From contig CAYLOC010000057.1 in NCBI GenBank assembly GCA_964385195.1, forward strand, positions 1 to 15,803: a stretch of 15,803 nt of DNA, in the 5' to 3' direction. Of the stretch, positions 1-7,442 are shown in pieces. This stretch comes from CAYLOC01 sp964385195 (lineage in GTDB: Bacteria; Actinomycetota; Actinomycetes; Propionibacteriales; Nocardioidaceae). Numbering within the stretch: position 1 is the first letter of the stretch; the number at the start of each line of letters is the position of its first letter. The position numbers and the translations under genes were made by a program. The notes below the pieces were generated by a model. The model was given only the letters and a program-made list of their open reading frames with translations, had not been told where the DNA came from and did no database searches.

Positions 1-17
1 TCCCGCTGGCCGAGTGA
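1..17 (+). CDS. 3' end of an upstream gene (partial)
   Basis: An open frame enters the window and ends with codons for Pro-Leu-Ala-Glu and a TGA at 15-17, 13 bases before the GTG of the next gene. Four codons cannot identify a family. In E. coli the gene directly before allG (ylbE) is allF (fdrA), so the large AllF subunit is a reasonable guess from context only. The frame of the downstream gene is also open back to base 1, so this stop may instead be a chance one in a non-coding frame. Confidence 0.35.
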
Positions 18-30
18 GCCACCGGGCGCG

Positions 31-1413
31 GTGGCGACCGCCGGGGCGGACCTGCTGGCCGACGCCCTCACCGCCCAGGTCGTCCCGGTCACCCGGGTGG
101 ACTGGCAGCCACCCATGACCGGCACCGCTGCCGACCTCGCGACGGTCATGGCCGACCCGGCGCGCACCCCGGCCAACGACCGAGCGCTGGCCGCGGTGCT
201 CGACGTACAGGCGATGCTGGTCGACGTTGCTCCCGCCTCCGAGCTGCTCGGGCTCGCACCCGGCGACTTCCTCCATGCCGGGCCTCCGCTGACGTGGGAC
301 CGCGCCTCCGGCCCCATGCAGGGTGCCTTGATGGGCGCCGCCGCGCTGGAGGGGCTGGTGGAGGATCCGGAGGACGCACCCAGGCTGTTCCAGGCCGGCG
401 GCCAGGCCACCATGGACCCCTGCCACCACCATGCCGCCGTCGGTCCGATGGCCGGAGTCGTCTCGGCGTCGATGTGGATGTACGTCCTTGAGGACCCGGC
501 CACCGGACGCCGTGCCTACTGCTCGCTCAACGAGGGGCTGGGCAAGGTGCTCCGGTACGGCGCCTACGCCCCGGAGGTTCTGGAGAAGCTGCGGTGGATG
601 TCCGCGGTGCTCGGGCCGTTGCTGCAGCAGGCCGTCCGTCGGGCCGGTCCCGTCGACGCGACCGGCATCCTCACGCAGATGCTGCAGATGGGAGACGAGG
701 CCCACAATCGCAACCGCGCCGGGACACTGATGCTGCTGCGGGACCTGGCCCCTGCCCTTGCCGCGTGTGCGGCATCCGCGGAGGACATCGCCGACGTCTT
801 GCGGTTCATCGGCGGCAACGACCACTTCTTCCTCAACATTGCGATGCCTGCCTGCAAGCTGGCGCTGGACGCTGCCCGTGGAACCGACGGCTCCACCATG
901 GTGGTCGCCATGGCCCGTAACGGCACCGACTTCGGCATCCAGACCGCCGGTACCGGAGACCAGTGGTTCACCGGCCCCGCCGAGGTGCCCGACGGGCTGT
1001 ACCTCGGCGACTACGGTCCCGAGGACGCCAACCCCGACATCGGTGACTCCGCGATCACCGAGACTGCCGGGCTCGGCGGGTTCGCGATGGCGACCGCGCC
1101 GGCGATCGTCCGGTTCGTCGGCGGCAGCGTCCCCGACGCGCTGGCCACCACGCGCCGGATGCGGGAGATCACCCTCGCCGAGCACCCGCGCTGGATCGTT
1201 CCGGTGCTGGAGTTCCGCGGCACCCCCGTCGGGATCGACGTACCCAAGGTCTGCCGCACCGGGATCCTGCCGCAGATCAACACCGGGATGGCCGGCAAGG
1301 TCGCCGGTACCGGCCAGGTCGGGGCCGGGCTGGTCAACCCTCCCGCCGAGGTCTTCCCGGCCGCCCTCGCCGAGCTCGCCACCCGCGCCCGCCCCCGACT
1401 TGTCAGAAGCTGA
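31..1413 (+). CDS. allG: DUF1116 protein, AllG (YlbE/YahG) family, oxamate carbamoyltransferase subunit
   Basis: This 460-residue protein matches the DUF1116 family, whose E. coli member YlbE (AllG) works with AllF (FdrA) and AllH (YlbF) to phosphorolyse oxalurate to oxamate plus carbamoyl phosphate at the end of allantoin breakdown. Family hallmarks visible here are VDWQPP near residue 23, LTWDRASGPMQGALMGA at 87-103, the PCHHHAAVGPMAG block at 130-142, SLNEGLGKVLRYGAY at 165-179, GGNDHFFLN at 261-269 and the Gly/Asp-rich LYLGDYGPEDANPDIGDS stretch further on. The length fits the family (about 420-475). The GTG at 31 aligns with the expected N-terminus, but no clear Shine-Dalgarno sequence is visible and the frame is open upstream, so the start could lie earlier. 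AllF, AllH and a carbamate kinase would be expected upstream, outside the window. The stop codon lies inside a strong hairpin. Family assignment is firm; oxalurate as the substrate is inferred from the E. coli enzyme. Confidence 0.88.
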   Translation: MATAGADLLADALTAQVVPVTRVDWQPPMTGTAADLATVMADPARTPANDRALAAVLDVQAMLVDVAPASELLGLAPGDFLHAGPPLTWDRASGPMQGALMGAAALEGLVEDPEDAPRLFQAGGQATMDPCHHHAAVGPMAGVVSASMWMYVLEDPATGRRAYCSLNEGLGKVLRYGAYAPEVLEKLRWMSAVLGPLLQQAVRRAGPVDATGILTQMLQMGDEAHNRNRAGTLMLLRDLAPALAACAASAEDIADVLRFIGGNDHFFLNIAMPACKLALDAARGTDGSTMVVAMARNGTDFGIQTAGTGDQWFTGPAEVPDGLYLGDYGPEDANPDIGDSAITETAGLGGFAMATAPAIVRFVGGSVPDALATTRRMREITLAEHPRWIVPVLEFRGTPVGIDVPKVCRTGILPQINTGMAGKVAGTGQVGAGLVNPPAEVFPAALAELATRARPRLVRS

Positions 1414-1450
1414 ACACGCCCAAGGGGCCTCAGTTTCTGACAAGTCGGGG
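1393..1450 (+). terminator. Long hairpin overlapping the allG stop codon, probable terminator
   Basis: Arms at 1393-1413 and 1430-1450 are complementary over 21 positions, 20 of them Watson-Crick pairs and one a G-T wobble (1409/1434). The loop is 16 bases. The left arm contains the last codons and the TGA of allG. No T-run follows on the plus strand, which is common for intrinsic-type terminators in high-GC actinomycetes. Its place between allG and a new operon supports a role in ending transcription or protecting the 3' end. It could also be a member of a dispersed palindromic repeat family. Confidence 0.7.
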
Positions 1451-1557
1451 CGGGTTGCTCGGCAAACATCGCCCATGCGGCGGTGTGATGGGGGACACTA
1501 TGGTCTCCGCATCGACAGAGTTGGAGCCGGAGGGCGCGGACTTAAGGGAGGCCACGC
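1414..1557 (+). promoter_or_regulatory. Intergenic leader upstream of the heterocycle operon
   Basis: This 144-base gap separates the allG stop from the permease start and must hold the operon promoter if the hairpin at 1393-1450 terminates upstream transcription. I see no convincing -35/-10 pair: CACTAT at 1496-1501 is a poor -10 match and TTGCTC at 1455-1460 lies too far upstream for it. The only clear signal is a purine-rich Shine-Dalgarno sequence, AAGGGAGG at 1544-1551, six bases before the ATG at 1558. No riboswitch-like structure was recognised by eye. Confidence 0.4.
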
Positions 1558-2967
1558 ATGTCGTTTCTAGGGTGGAAGGTCGTCCACGACGGGAAGGCGC
1601 CGCCGCCGGGAGGCGTCGTCGGCCCGCACGAGCGCCTGAGCTGGCCCCGCACCATCGGGTTCGGGGCGCAGCACGTGGTGGCGATGTTCGGTGCCACGTT
1701 CGTGTTCCCGATCGTCATGGGACTGGATCCCAACCTGGCGATCCTGTTCTCCGGTATGTGCACGATCCTCTTCCTGCTCGTGGTGAAGGGACACGTCCCC
1801 AGCTACCTGGGCACCAGCGCCTCGTTCGTCGCCGGGGTCGCCGCGATCCGCGAGCTCGGCGGGGACTCCGCGGACGTCACCGGCGCCATCCTCGTCGCCG
1901 GAGTCGTGCTGGCCGTGGTCGGCGTACTGGTCCACGTTGCCGGCGCCACCATGCTCAAGAAGGTGCTGCCACCCGCAGTCACCGGTGCCGTGGTGATGAT
2001 CATCGGGTTCAACCTGGCTCCGGTCGTCGCCCAGCAGTACTGGCCGCAGGACCAGTGGATCGCGCTGATCACCGCGACGTTCATGGTCATCGCGGCGGTG
2101 CTGCTCCCGGGCTTCTGGGGCCGGATCGCGGTGTTCCTGGCGTTGGTGTTCGGCTACCTGATCTCCTGGTTCGCCGACCTCACGGTCGGGCCCATCACGT
2201 CCTGCGGCGGTGCCGGCTGTACGCCGAAACCGCACGACCGGATCGACCTCACCGGCCTCGGGGACGCGTCGTGGTTCGGTCTACCGAGCGGGACGCTGTC
2301 CGACGGGGTGTCGGTGGTCCACGCCCCCACGTTCTCCCTGGCGTTCATCCTGCTGGTGCTGCCGGGTGTGATCGCGCTGATCGCGGAGAACACCGGCCAC
2401 GTCCGCGCGGTGGCGGAGATGACCGGTGAGGACCTCGACCCGTACATGGGGCGTGCGCTGGGCGCCGACGGCGTCGCGACGGCGTTCGCCTCCGCGTTCG
2501 GCGCCTCGCCGACCACCACCTACGCCGAGAACATCGGGGTGATGTCCGCGACGAAGGTCTACTCCACCGCCGCGTACTACGTGGCGGCGATCTTCGCGAT
2601 CATCCTGGGCCTGTGCCCGAAGTTCGGGGTCATCATCAACGCGATCCCGGGCGGGGTGCTCGGTGGTATTACCGTCGTCCTGTACGGCATGATCGGGCTG
2701 ATCGGCGCCAAGATCTGGGTGGACAACCGGGTGGACTTCGGCAACCCGGTGAACATCGTTCCGCTCGCGGCAGGCATGATCGCCGGTATCGGTGGGGTCT
2801 CGCTGGAGATCACCAGTGACTTCGTGCTCGGCGGGATCGCCCTCGGCACGATCATGGTGCTGCTCTTCTACCACGTGGTGCGGCCGTTCGCGCCACCGAC
2901 AGGGACACCCGCCGAGCCACGCCCGTCCCGGGACCCGGCGGAGCTGGAGGTGGACCCGACCCCGTGA
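1558..2967 (+). CDS. NCS2/NAT-family uracil-xanthine permease (RutG/UraA-like)
   Basis: This 469-residue polytopic membrane protein belongs to the nucleobase-ascorbate transporter (NCS2) family of proton-coupled nucleobase importers. The NAT signature is complete at residues 324-333 (ENIGVMSATK, matching [QEP]-N-x-G-x4-T-[RKG]). The preceding substrate helix reads ALIAENTGH at 273-281, which resembles UraA/RutG (IAEHxGH-like) more than the ES-[IV]-GD of xanthine and urate carriers, so a pyrimidine-like substrate is more likely. Glu277 and Glu324 correspond by motif to the two substrate-binding glutamates of UraA. A hydrophilic segment around residues 217-250, between membrane helices, carries two cysteines. 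The C-terminal tail is Pro-rich and soluble. The ATG at 1558 has a good Shine-Dalgarno sequence (AAGGGAGG, six-base spacing). The stop overlaps the next start by 4 nt, tying it to the hydroxylase genes. Substrate specificity is inferred from motifs only. Confidence 0.92.
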   Translation: MSFLGWKVVHDGKAPPPGGVVGPHERLSWPRTIGFGAQHVVAMFGATFVFPIVMGLDPNLAILFSGMCTILFLLVVKGHVPSYLGTSASFVAGVAAIRELGGDSADVTGAILVAGVVLAVVGVLVHVAGATMLKKVLPPAVTGAVVMIIGFNLAPVVAQQYWPQDQWIALITATFMVIAAVLLPGFWGRIAVFLALVFGYLISWFADLTVGPITSCGGAGCTPKPHDRIDLTGLGDASWFGLPSGTLSDGVSVVHAPTFSLAFILLVLPGVIALIAENTGHVRAVAEMTGEDLDPYMGRALGADGVATAFASAFGASPTTTYAENIGVMSATKVYSTAAYYVAAIFAIILGLCPKFGVIINAIPGGVLGGITVVLYGMIGLIGAKIWVDNRVDFGNPVNIVPLAAGMIAGIGGVSLEITSDFVLGGIALGTIMVLLFYHVVRPFAPPTGTPAEPRPSRDPAELEVDPTP

Positions 2968-3830
2968 AGCCATCGCCGTTCGCCTACCGGCGGCCGGCCA
3001 GCATCCCCGAGGCTGCCGCGCTGTGCGCCGACCACCCCGGTGCGAAGATCCTGGCCGGTGGACAGAGCCTGGTGCCGTTGCTGTCGATGCGGCTCGCCGC
3101 ACCACCGATGCTGGTCGACATCAACGGCCTCGTGGAGTTGGACTCTGTCGATGCTGCGGGGGACGGGGTGCGGGTCGGAGCGCTGGCCCGGCATACCCGG
3201 GTGCTGACCGACTCCGATGCCGCCCGGACCCAGCCGCTGTTGCCGCTGGCACTCGGTTACGTCGCGCATCCCACGATCCGCAACCGCGGCACGGTGCTCG
3301 GCTCGGTCGTCCACGCCGACCCGTCCGCGGAGATGCCGGCGGTGGTGGCGCTGCTTGACGGGACGGTCACGGCCGTCTCCACCAGCGGCAGCCGTGACAT
3401 TCCCGCCAGCGAGCTCTTCGCCGGTCCGCTGGAGTCCACCCTGCGCCCCGACGAGATCGCCACGCACCTGTGGATACCGGCGCTGCCGGCGGCATCCGGG
3501 GTCGCGTTCACCGAGGTCGCCCGCCGCAACGGCGACTACGCATTGTGCGGCGTCGCGGCGGTGACCGGCACCGAGCGTACGGCGGTGAGCTACCTCGGGG
3601 TGTGCGACGTCCCGACGGTCGTGGACGTGACCGAGGCCGTCGGTGAACCACCGTGGGACGACTCGGCGTACGACCGGGCCGCGGAGCAGGCGACCGCGGT
3701 CCTGGACCCGCCGTCGGACATCCATGCCACGGCCGAGTACCGCGGTCACCTCGCGCGGGTGCTGACCACGCGTGCGCTCCGCGAAGCACAGGCAGACCGA
3801 GCCAGGAGAGGAGCCCCGAGCCGAGTATGA
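2964..3830 (+). CDS. FAD-binding (medium) subunit of a xanthine dehydrogenase/CoxM-family molybdenum hydroxylase
   Basis: This 288-residue protein is the flavin subunit of a three-subunit molybdenum hydroxylase. It passes electrons from the iron-sulfur subunit to the final acceptor. The FAD-binding signature AGGQSLVPLLSM lies at residues 31-42, and the second flavin loop, RNRGTVLGSVVHADPSAE, at 106-123 corresponds to the TIGGSLAHADPAAE-type motif of CoxM and XdhB. Length is normal for CoxM-type subunits (about 280-295). The first residues (KPSPFAYRRPASIPEA) match the usual family N-terminus, supporting the GTG start at 2964, which overlaps the permease stop. It lies directly before the [2Fe-2S] and molybdopterin subunits in the medium-small-large order of CO dehydrogenase operons. 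The physiological electron acceptor is unknown. Confidence 0.93.
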   Translation: MKPSPFAYRRPASIPEAAALCADHPGAKILAGGQSLVPLLSMRLAAPPMLVDINGLVELDSVDAAGDGVRVGALARHTRVLTDSDAARTQPLLPLALGYVAHPTIRNRGTVLGSVVHADPSAEMPAVVALLDGTVTAVSTSGSRDIPASELFAGPLESTLRPDEIATHLWIPALPAASGVAFTEVARRNGDYALCGVAAVTGTERTAVSYLGVCDVPTVVDVTEAVGEPPWDDSAYDRAAEQATAVLDPPSDIHATAEYRGHLARVLTTRALREAQADRARRGAPSRV

Positions 3831-4381
3831 CCACCCCCGGCATGACCAGCCACGAGCAGTCACCCGTCGCAGAGGAGTACTACGACGTCCGGCTGCGGGT
3901 GAACGGCGCCGCCCACGACCTGCACGTCCCCGGACGGCGGCTGCTCAGTGACGCCCTGCGCCACGACCTCGGCCTCACCGGCACTCATGTCGGATGTGAG
4001 CACGGCGTGTGTGGCGCGTGCACCGTGCTGGTCGACGGTACGCCGATGCGGTCCTGCCTGCTGCTCGCCGTGGGCGTGGCCGACCACGAGATCACCACCG
4101 TGGAAGGGCTGACCAACCCCGACGGCACCCTGAACCCCGCCCAGCAGGCCTTCGGGGAGTGTCACGGGTTGCAGTGCGGCTTCTGCACTCCCGGGTTCTT
4201 GACCACGGTGACCGCCGGGATCGCCGCCAACCCTGACCCCACCCAGGAGGAGGCCCGCGAGATGGTGGCCGGCAACCTCTGCCGCTGCACCGGCTACTAC
4301 AACATCGTCGACTCCGTCCTCCGCGCCGCCGAACTGGCCCGCTCCGGCGAGACTGCGGGTGCGGACGAGGGGTCGCCGTGA
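3827..4381 (+). CDS. [2Fe-2S]-binding (small) subunit of the molybdenum hydroxylase (CoxS-like)
   Basis: This 184-residue electron-transfer subunit carries two [2Fe-2S] clusters. The N-terminal plant-ferredoxin-type cluster has Cys57, Cys62, Cys65 and Cys77 (C-EHGV-C-GA-C...C). The C-terminal helical domain has Cys117, Cys120, Cys152 and Cys154 (QCGFC and NLCRCTGY). All eight ligands are present, so the subunit should be functional; an extra Cys112 precedes the second set. The ATG at 3827 overlaps the preceding stop (ATGA), with an AGGAGAGGAG stretch at 3804-3813 upstream. A second Met at 3842 is an alternative start and would remove five residues. The first 15-20 residues are a non-conserved lead before the ferredoxin fold begins. 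It sits between the FAD and molybdopterin subunits, as in CoxMSL operons. Confidence 0.95.
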   Translation: MTTPGMTSHEQSPVAEEYYDVRLRVNGAAHDLHVPGRRLLSDALRHDLGLTGTHVGCEHGVCGACTVLVDGTPMRSCLLLAVGVADHEITTVEGLTNPDGTLNPAQQAFGECHGLQCGFCTPGFLTTVTAGIAANPDPTQEEAREMVAGNLCRCTGYYNIVDSVLRAAELARSGETAGADEGSP

Positions 4382-6807
4382 CCACCAAGCTGTTCGGTGA
4401 GAAGGTCGCCCGGGTCGAGGACGACCGGTTCCTGCGTGGGGAAGGGCAGTACACCGACGACCTGCTGCCCGGTGCGCTGGAGACCGCGGTGCTGCGCAGC
4501 CCGCACGCCCATGCCCGCATCACCGACATCGACGTGGACGCGGTGCTCGACGTACCCGGGGTAGTGGCCGTGTACACCTACGACGACCTCACCGGTCCCA
4601 TGGCCGAGCCACTGCCGCTGCTGATCCCGCATCCCGACCTCACCCACGGACGCACCCAGTACGCGTTGGCCAAGGACGAGGTCAACTACGTCGGGGAGGC
4701 GATCGCGTTCGTGGTGGCCACCGACCGGTACGTCGCCGAGGACGCGGTGTCGAAGATCAAGGTCACCTACGACTTCCTGCCGCCGGTGGTGGGCATCGAC
4801 GCCGCCCGGTCCGCGGAGAACCTGGTGCACAACGACGTCCCCGGGAACGTCGCGGCACACATGGAGCAGCGGGTCGGAGACGCCGCTGCGGCGATCGCCG
4901 CCGCCCCGCACACGCTCAGCCTGGACCTGCACGTGGAGCGCAGCGCTTCCACGCCGCTGGAGGGCCGGGCCACCGCCGCCCGCTGGGACACCGCTTCTGG
5001 CCGACTGCAGGTGTGGACGTCGACCCAGACCTCGACCGGTGTCCGCGCGGCGGTCGCGGTCAAGCTCGGTCTGGACCTGGCCCAGGTCGATGTGATCACC
5101 CCGGACGTCGGCGGCGGCTTCGGCGTGAAGATCGTCCACCCGTGGCCGGAGGAGGTGCTGGTGCCGATGGCGGCGCGGGCCCTGGGCCGGCCGGTGAAGT
5201 TCACCGAGGACCGCCGCGAGCACTTCATCTCCGCCGCGCACGAACGCGGCCAGGACCACCACGTCGACGTCGGCTTCGACGACGAGGGTCGTCTCCTGGG
5301 GCTGTCGGTGCGCTTCTTCCACGACAACGGCGCCTACACGCCGTACGGCCTGATCGTGCCGATCATCACCTCCACCCAGCTGCTGGGGCCGTACAAGCCG
5401 CAGAACTACGAGGTGGTCTTCGACAGCCTCTACACCAACACCGTCATGGTGACCCCCTACCGCGGCGCCGGCCGGCCGCAGGGGGTGTATGTGATGGAGC
5501 GGACGATGGACGCGATCGCGGCCTCCCTCGGACGCGACCGGACGCAGGTGCGGGAGGCGAACTTCATCCAGCCCGACGAGTTCCCCTACGACCACCACAT
5601 GATCTTCCAGGACGGTCGTCCGCTGGTCTATGACTCCGGCGACTACCCGGAGATGATGCGCAAGCTGAAGAAGCTCATCGGGTGGGACGACTTCGCCGCG
5701 GAGCGCCGCCATGCCGAACAGGAGGGCAGACGACTCGGCATCGGACTTGCCTGTTACGTCGAGGGCACCGGGGTCGGCCCCTACGAGGGTGGCCATGTCG
5801 TGATCGAGACGAGCGGGAAGGTCAAGGTCGCTACCGGGCTGACCACGTCCGGTCAGGGCCACCAGACCGCGTTCGCCCAGATCGTCGCCGACGAGCTCGG
5901 GGTGCCGATCGAGGACGTGCAGATCACCACCGGAGACACTCGCCGTGCGGCGTACTCGGTCGGCACGTTCGCCTCCCGGGCCGCCGTGATGAGCGGGTCG
6001 GCGGTGGCGCTCGCGGCGCGCAAGGCACGCGCCAAGGCGCTGCGGATCGCGTCGGAGGCGCTCGAGGTCGATCCCGATGACCTCGACATCAGCGACGGCG
6101 TCGTCCAGGTCAAGGGGGCGCCTTCGCAGCAGATCGCGCTGGGCACCATCGCAGTGCTGGCCAACCCGTTGCGGTACGCGTTTGACGAGGCTTCGCAGGC
6201 CGCGACCCAGTTCCAGGTCGGCGACCCCGACGCGCCCCCGGTGGCGGAGGGCGAGGAGCCCGGCCTGGAAGGCACCGAGTTCTACTCCCCGCCGCGATGC
6301 ACGTTCGCCAGCGGCGCCCACGCGGTCGTCGTCGAGACCGACCCCGACACGGCCGAGGTGCAGATCCTGCGGTACGCCGTGGTGCACGACTGCGGCCGGC
6401 TGATCAACCCGATGATCGTGCAGGGACAGATCCACGGCGGCATCGCACAGGGCGTCGGCGGGGCCCTGTACGAGCGGATGAACTACGACGAGACCGGGCA
6501 GCTGCTCAACGCCTCCTTCATGGACTTCCTCATGCCCTACGTCACCGAGGTGCCCGCACAGCTGGAGATCGACCACCTGGAGACGCCGTCCCCGCTGAAC
6601 CCGTTGGGGCTGAAGGGCGCGGGAGAGGCCGGTGTCATCCCCGGGATGGCGCTGTTCGCGTCCGCCATCGAGGACGCCGAGGGGCTCGCGATCACCTCGA
6701 TGCCGATCTCGCCCTCGGAACTGTTCACGTTCCGGCAGGAAGCACGACCGGCCCGGCTCGGGCTGTCCGCCGGGACCGACCCCACGAAGGAAGGGACGAC
6801 CGCATGA
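4378..6807 (+). CDS. Molybdopterin-binding (large) subunit of a xanthine dehydrogenase-family hydroxylase
   Basis: This 809-residue catalytic subunit binds the Mo-molybdopterin cofactor and should hydroxylate a carbon next to a ring nitrogen, using water as the oxygen source. Conserved features are the N-terminal a/b hammerhead region (VARVEDDRFLRGEGQYTDDL), the GGGFGVK motif at residues 245-251, the PYRGAGRP motif around 360-367, and the KGAGEAG motif at 746-752 with the catalytic base Glu750. True aerobic CO dehydrogenase (form I CoxL) has AYRCSFR with a copper-ligating Cys at the second site. Here it is YRGAGR, so this is not a CO oxidiser but one of the many form II-like hydroxylases. The GTG start at 4378 overlaps the small-subunit stop and has GAGGGG five bases upstream. 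The substrate is unknown; the surrounding permease and hydrolases suggest a nucleobase-like ring. Confidence 0.93.
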   Translation: MTTKLFGEKVARVEDDRFLRGEGQYTDDLLPGALETAVLRSPHAHARITDIDVDAVLDVPGVVAVYTYDDLTGPMAEPLPLLIPHPDLTHGRTQYALAKDEVNYVGEAIAFVVATDRYVAEDAVSKIKVTYDFLPPVVGIDAARSAENLVHNDVPGNVAAHMEQRVGDAAAAIAAAPHTLSLDLHVERSASTPLEGRATAARWDTASGRLQVWTSTQTSTGVRAAVAVKLGLDLAQVDVITPDVGGGFGVKIVHPWPEEVLVPMAARALGRPVKFTEDRREHFISAAHERGQDHHVDVGFDDEGRLLGLSVRFFHDNGAYTPYGLIVPIITSTQLLGPYKPQNYEVVFDSLYTNTVMVTPYRGAGRPQGVYVMERTMDAIAASLGRDRTQVREANFIQPDEFPYDHHMIFQDGRPLVYDSGDYPEMMRKLKKLIGWDDFAAERRHAEQEGRRLGIGLACYVEGTGVGPYEGGHVVIETSGKVKVATGLTTSGQGHQTAFAQIVADELGVPIEDVQITTGDTRRAAYSVGTFASRAAVMSGSAVALAARKARAKALRIASEALEVDPDDLDISDGVVQVKGAPSQQIALGTIAVLANPLRYAFDEASQAATQFQVGDPDAPPVAEGEEPGLEGTEFYSPPRCTFASGAHAVVVETDPDTAEVQILRYAVVHDCGRLINPMIVQGQIHGGIAQGVGGALYERMNYDETGQLLNASFMDFLMPYVTEVPAQLEIDHLETPSPLNPLGLKGAGEAGVIPGMALFASAIEDAEGLAITSMPISPSELFTFRQEARPARLGLSAGTDPTKEGTTA

Positions 6808-7442
6808 AGATCTCCGGCGACGCCGTACTGCACGCCCCCGCGGAGCGGGTCTGGGAGACGTTGCTGGACCCGCAGGTCCTGGTGCGGACGATCCCCGGCT
6901 GCGAGCGGCTGCAGGAAACCGGCGAGAACGCCTACGCGATGACCGTCACCGCCGGAGTGGCCGCGATCCGCGGCACCTACGACGGCAGCTGCGAGCTGCG
7001 TGACCTCAAGCCGCACCAGTCACTGGTGCTGCACCTGTCCGGCGCCGGCGCTCCCGGCACCATCGACGCCACCGTCCCGGTTCAGTTCAGCGACGGAGGA
7101 AACGGCACCACGACGCTGACCTACGAGGCGGACGCCATCGTCGGGGGGATGGTGGGTGGGGTCGGGCAGCGGATGCTGACCTCGGTCAGCAAGCGGATGG
7201 CGGGGGAGTTCTTCGGTGCCGTCGACGACGTACTGACCGGAGCCGCTGCGACGCAACCGGCACCACCGGCGGCGGCATCCTCGTCCGCGGGTGCGGAGAC
7301 GTCCGGGCCAGCCACGTACTACGCGGCGGCGGCGGGCGAGCGACCGTCCCGGCAGGAGTTCCTCAGCGGGGTCGCGGTCGGCGCCGGTCTGGTCCTGCTC
7401 GGGGCCGTGGTCGGCGGGCTGCTCGGCCGACGACGGAAGTGA
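6804..7442 (+). CDS. coxG: CoxG-like SRPBCC protein with C-terminal membrane anchor
   Basis: This 212-residue protein matches the CO dehydrogenase subunit G family. Residues 1-145 form the SRPBCC (START-like) ligand-binding fold, recognisable by KISGDAVLHAPAERVWETLLDP at the start, IPGCERLQETG at 30-40 and the C-terminal helix around GGVGQRMLTSVSKRMAGEFF. An Ala/Pro/Ser-rich linker follows (about 147-185). One hydrophobic segment at about 187-208 ends in GRRRK, as expected of a tail anchor with a cytoplasmic basic end. CoxG proteins recruit CO dehydrogenase to the membrane and have been linked to menaquinone handling in mycobacteria. By analogy this one may couple the operon's hydroxylase to the respiratory chain. 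The ATG at 6804 overlaps the large-subunit stop and has a purine-rich site (AAGGAAGGGA) about seven bases upstream. The family call is firm; the electron-transfer role is inferred. Confidence 0.88.
   Translation: MKISGDAVLHAPAERVWETLLDPQVLVRTIPGCERLQETGENAYAMTVTAGVAAIRGTYDGSCELRDLKPHQSLVLHLSGAGAPGTIDATVPVQFSDGGNGTTTLTYEADAIVGGMVGGVGQRMLTSVSKRMAGEFFGAVDDVLTGAAATQPAPPAAASSSAGAETSGPATYYAAAAGERPSRQEFLSGVAVGAGLVLLGAVVGGLLGRRRK

Noticed and set aside
1496..1501. CACTAT as a -10 box for the operon
   Set aside because: Only three of six positions match the consensus and no -35 lies at the right distance.
3653..3826. Upstream extension of the [2Fe-2S] subunit into the FAD subunit gene
   Set aside because: The low-complexity extension overlaps the conserved FAD subunit end. 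The ATG overlap at 3827 is the family-consistent start.
2281..3863. Minus-strand open frames at 2281-3105 and 2868-3863
   Set aside because: They are antisense to the permease and FAD subunit, are compositionally biased and show no motifs.
4297..6576. 759-codon open frame on the minus strand opposite the molybdopterin subunit
   Set aside because: It is a GC-driven mirror frame. It is rich in Arg, His, Asp and Val with no family motif, while the plus-strand frame has complete hydroxylase motifs and clean junctions.
2964..7442. Aerobic CO dehydrogenase operon
   Set aside because: The gene order matches coxMSL-G, but the large subunit lacks the Cys-containing AYRCSFR loop, and the operon contains nucleobase permease and hydantoinase genes.
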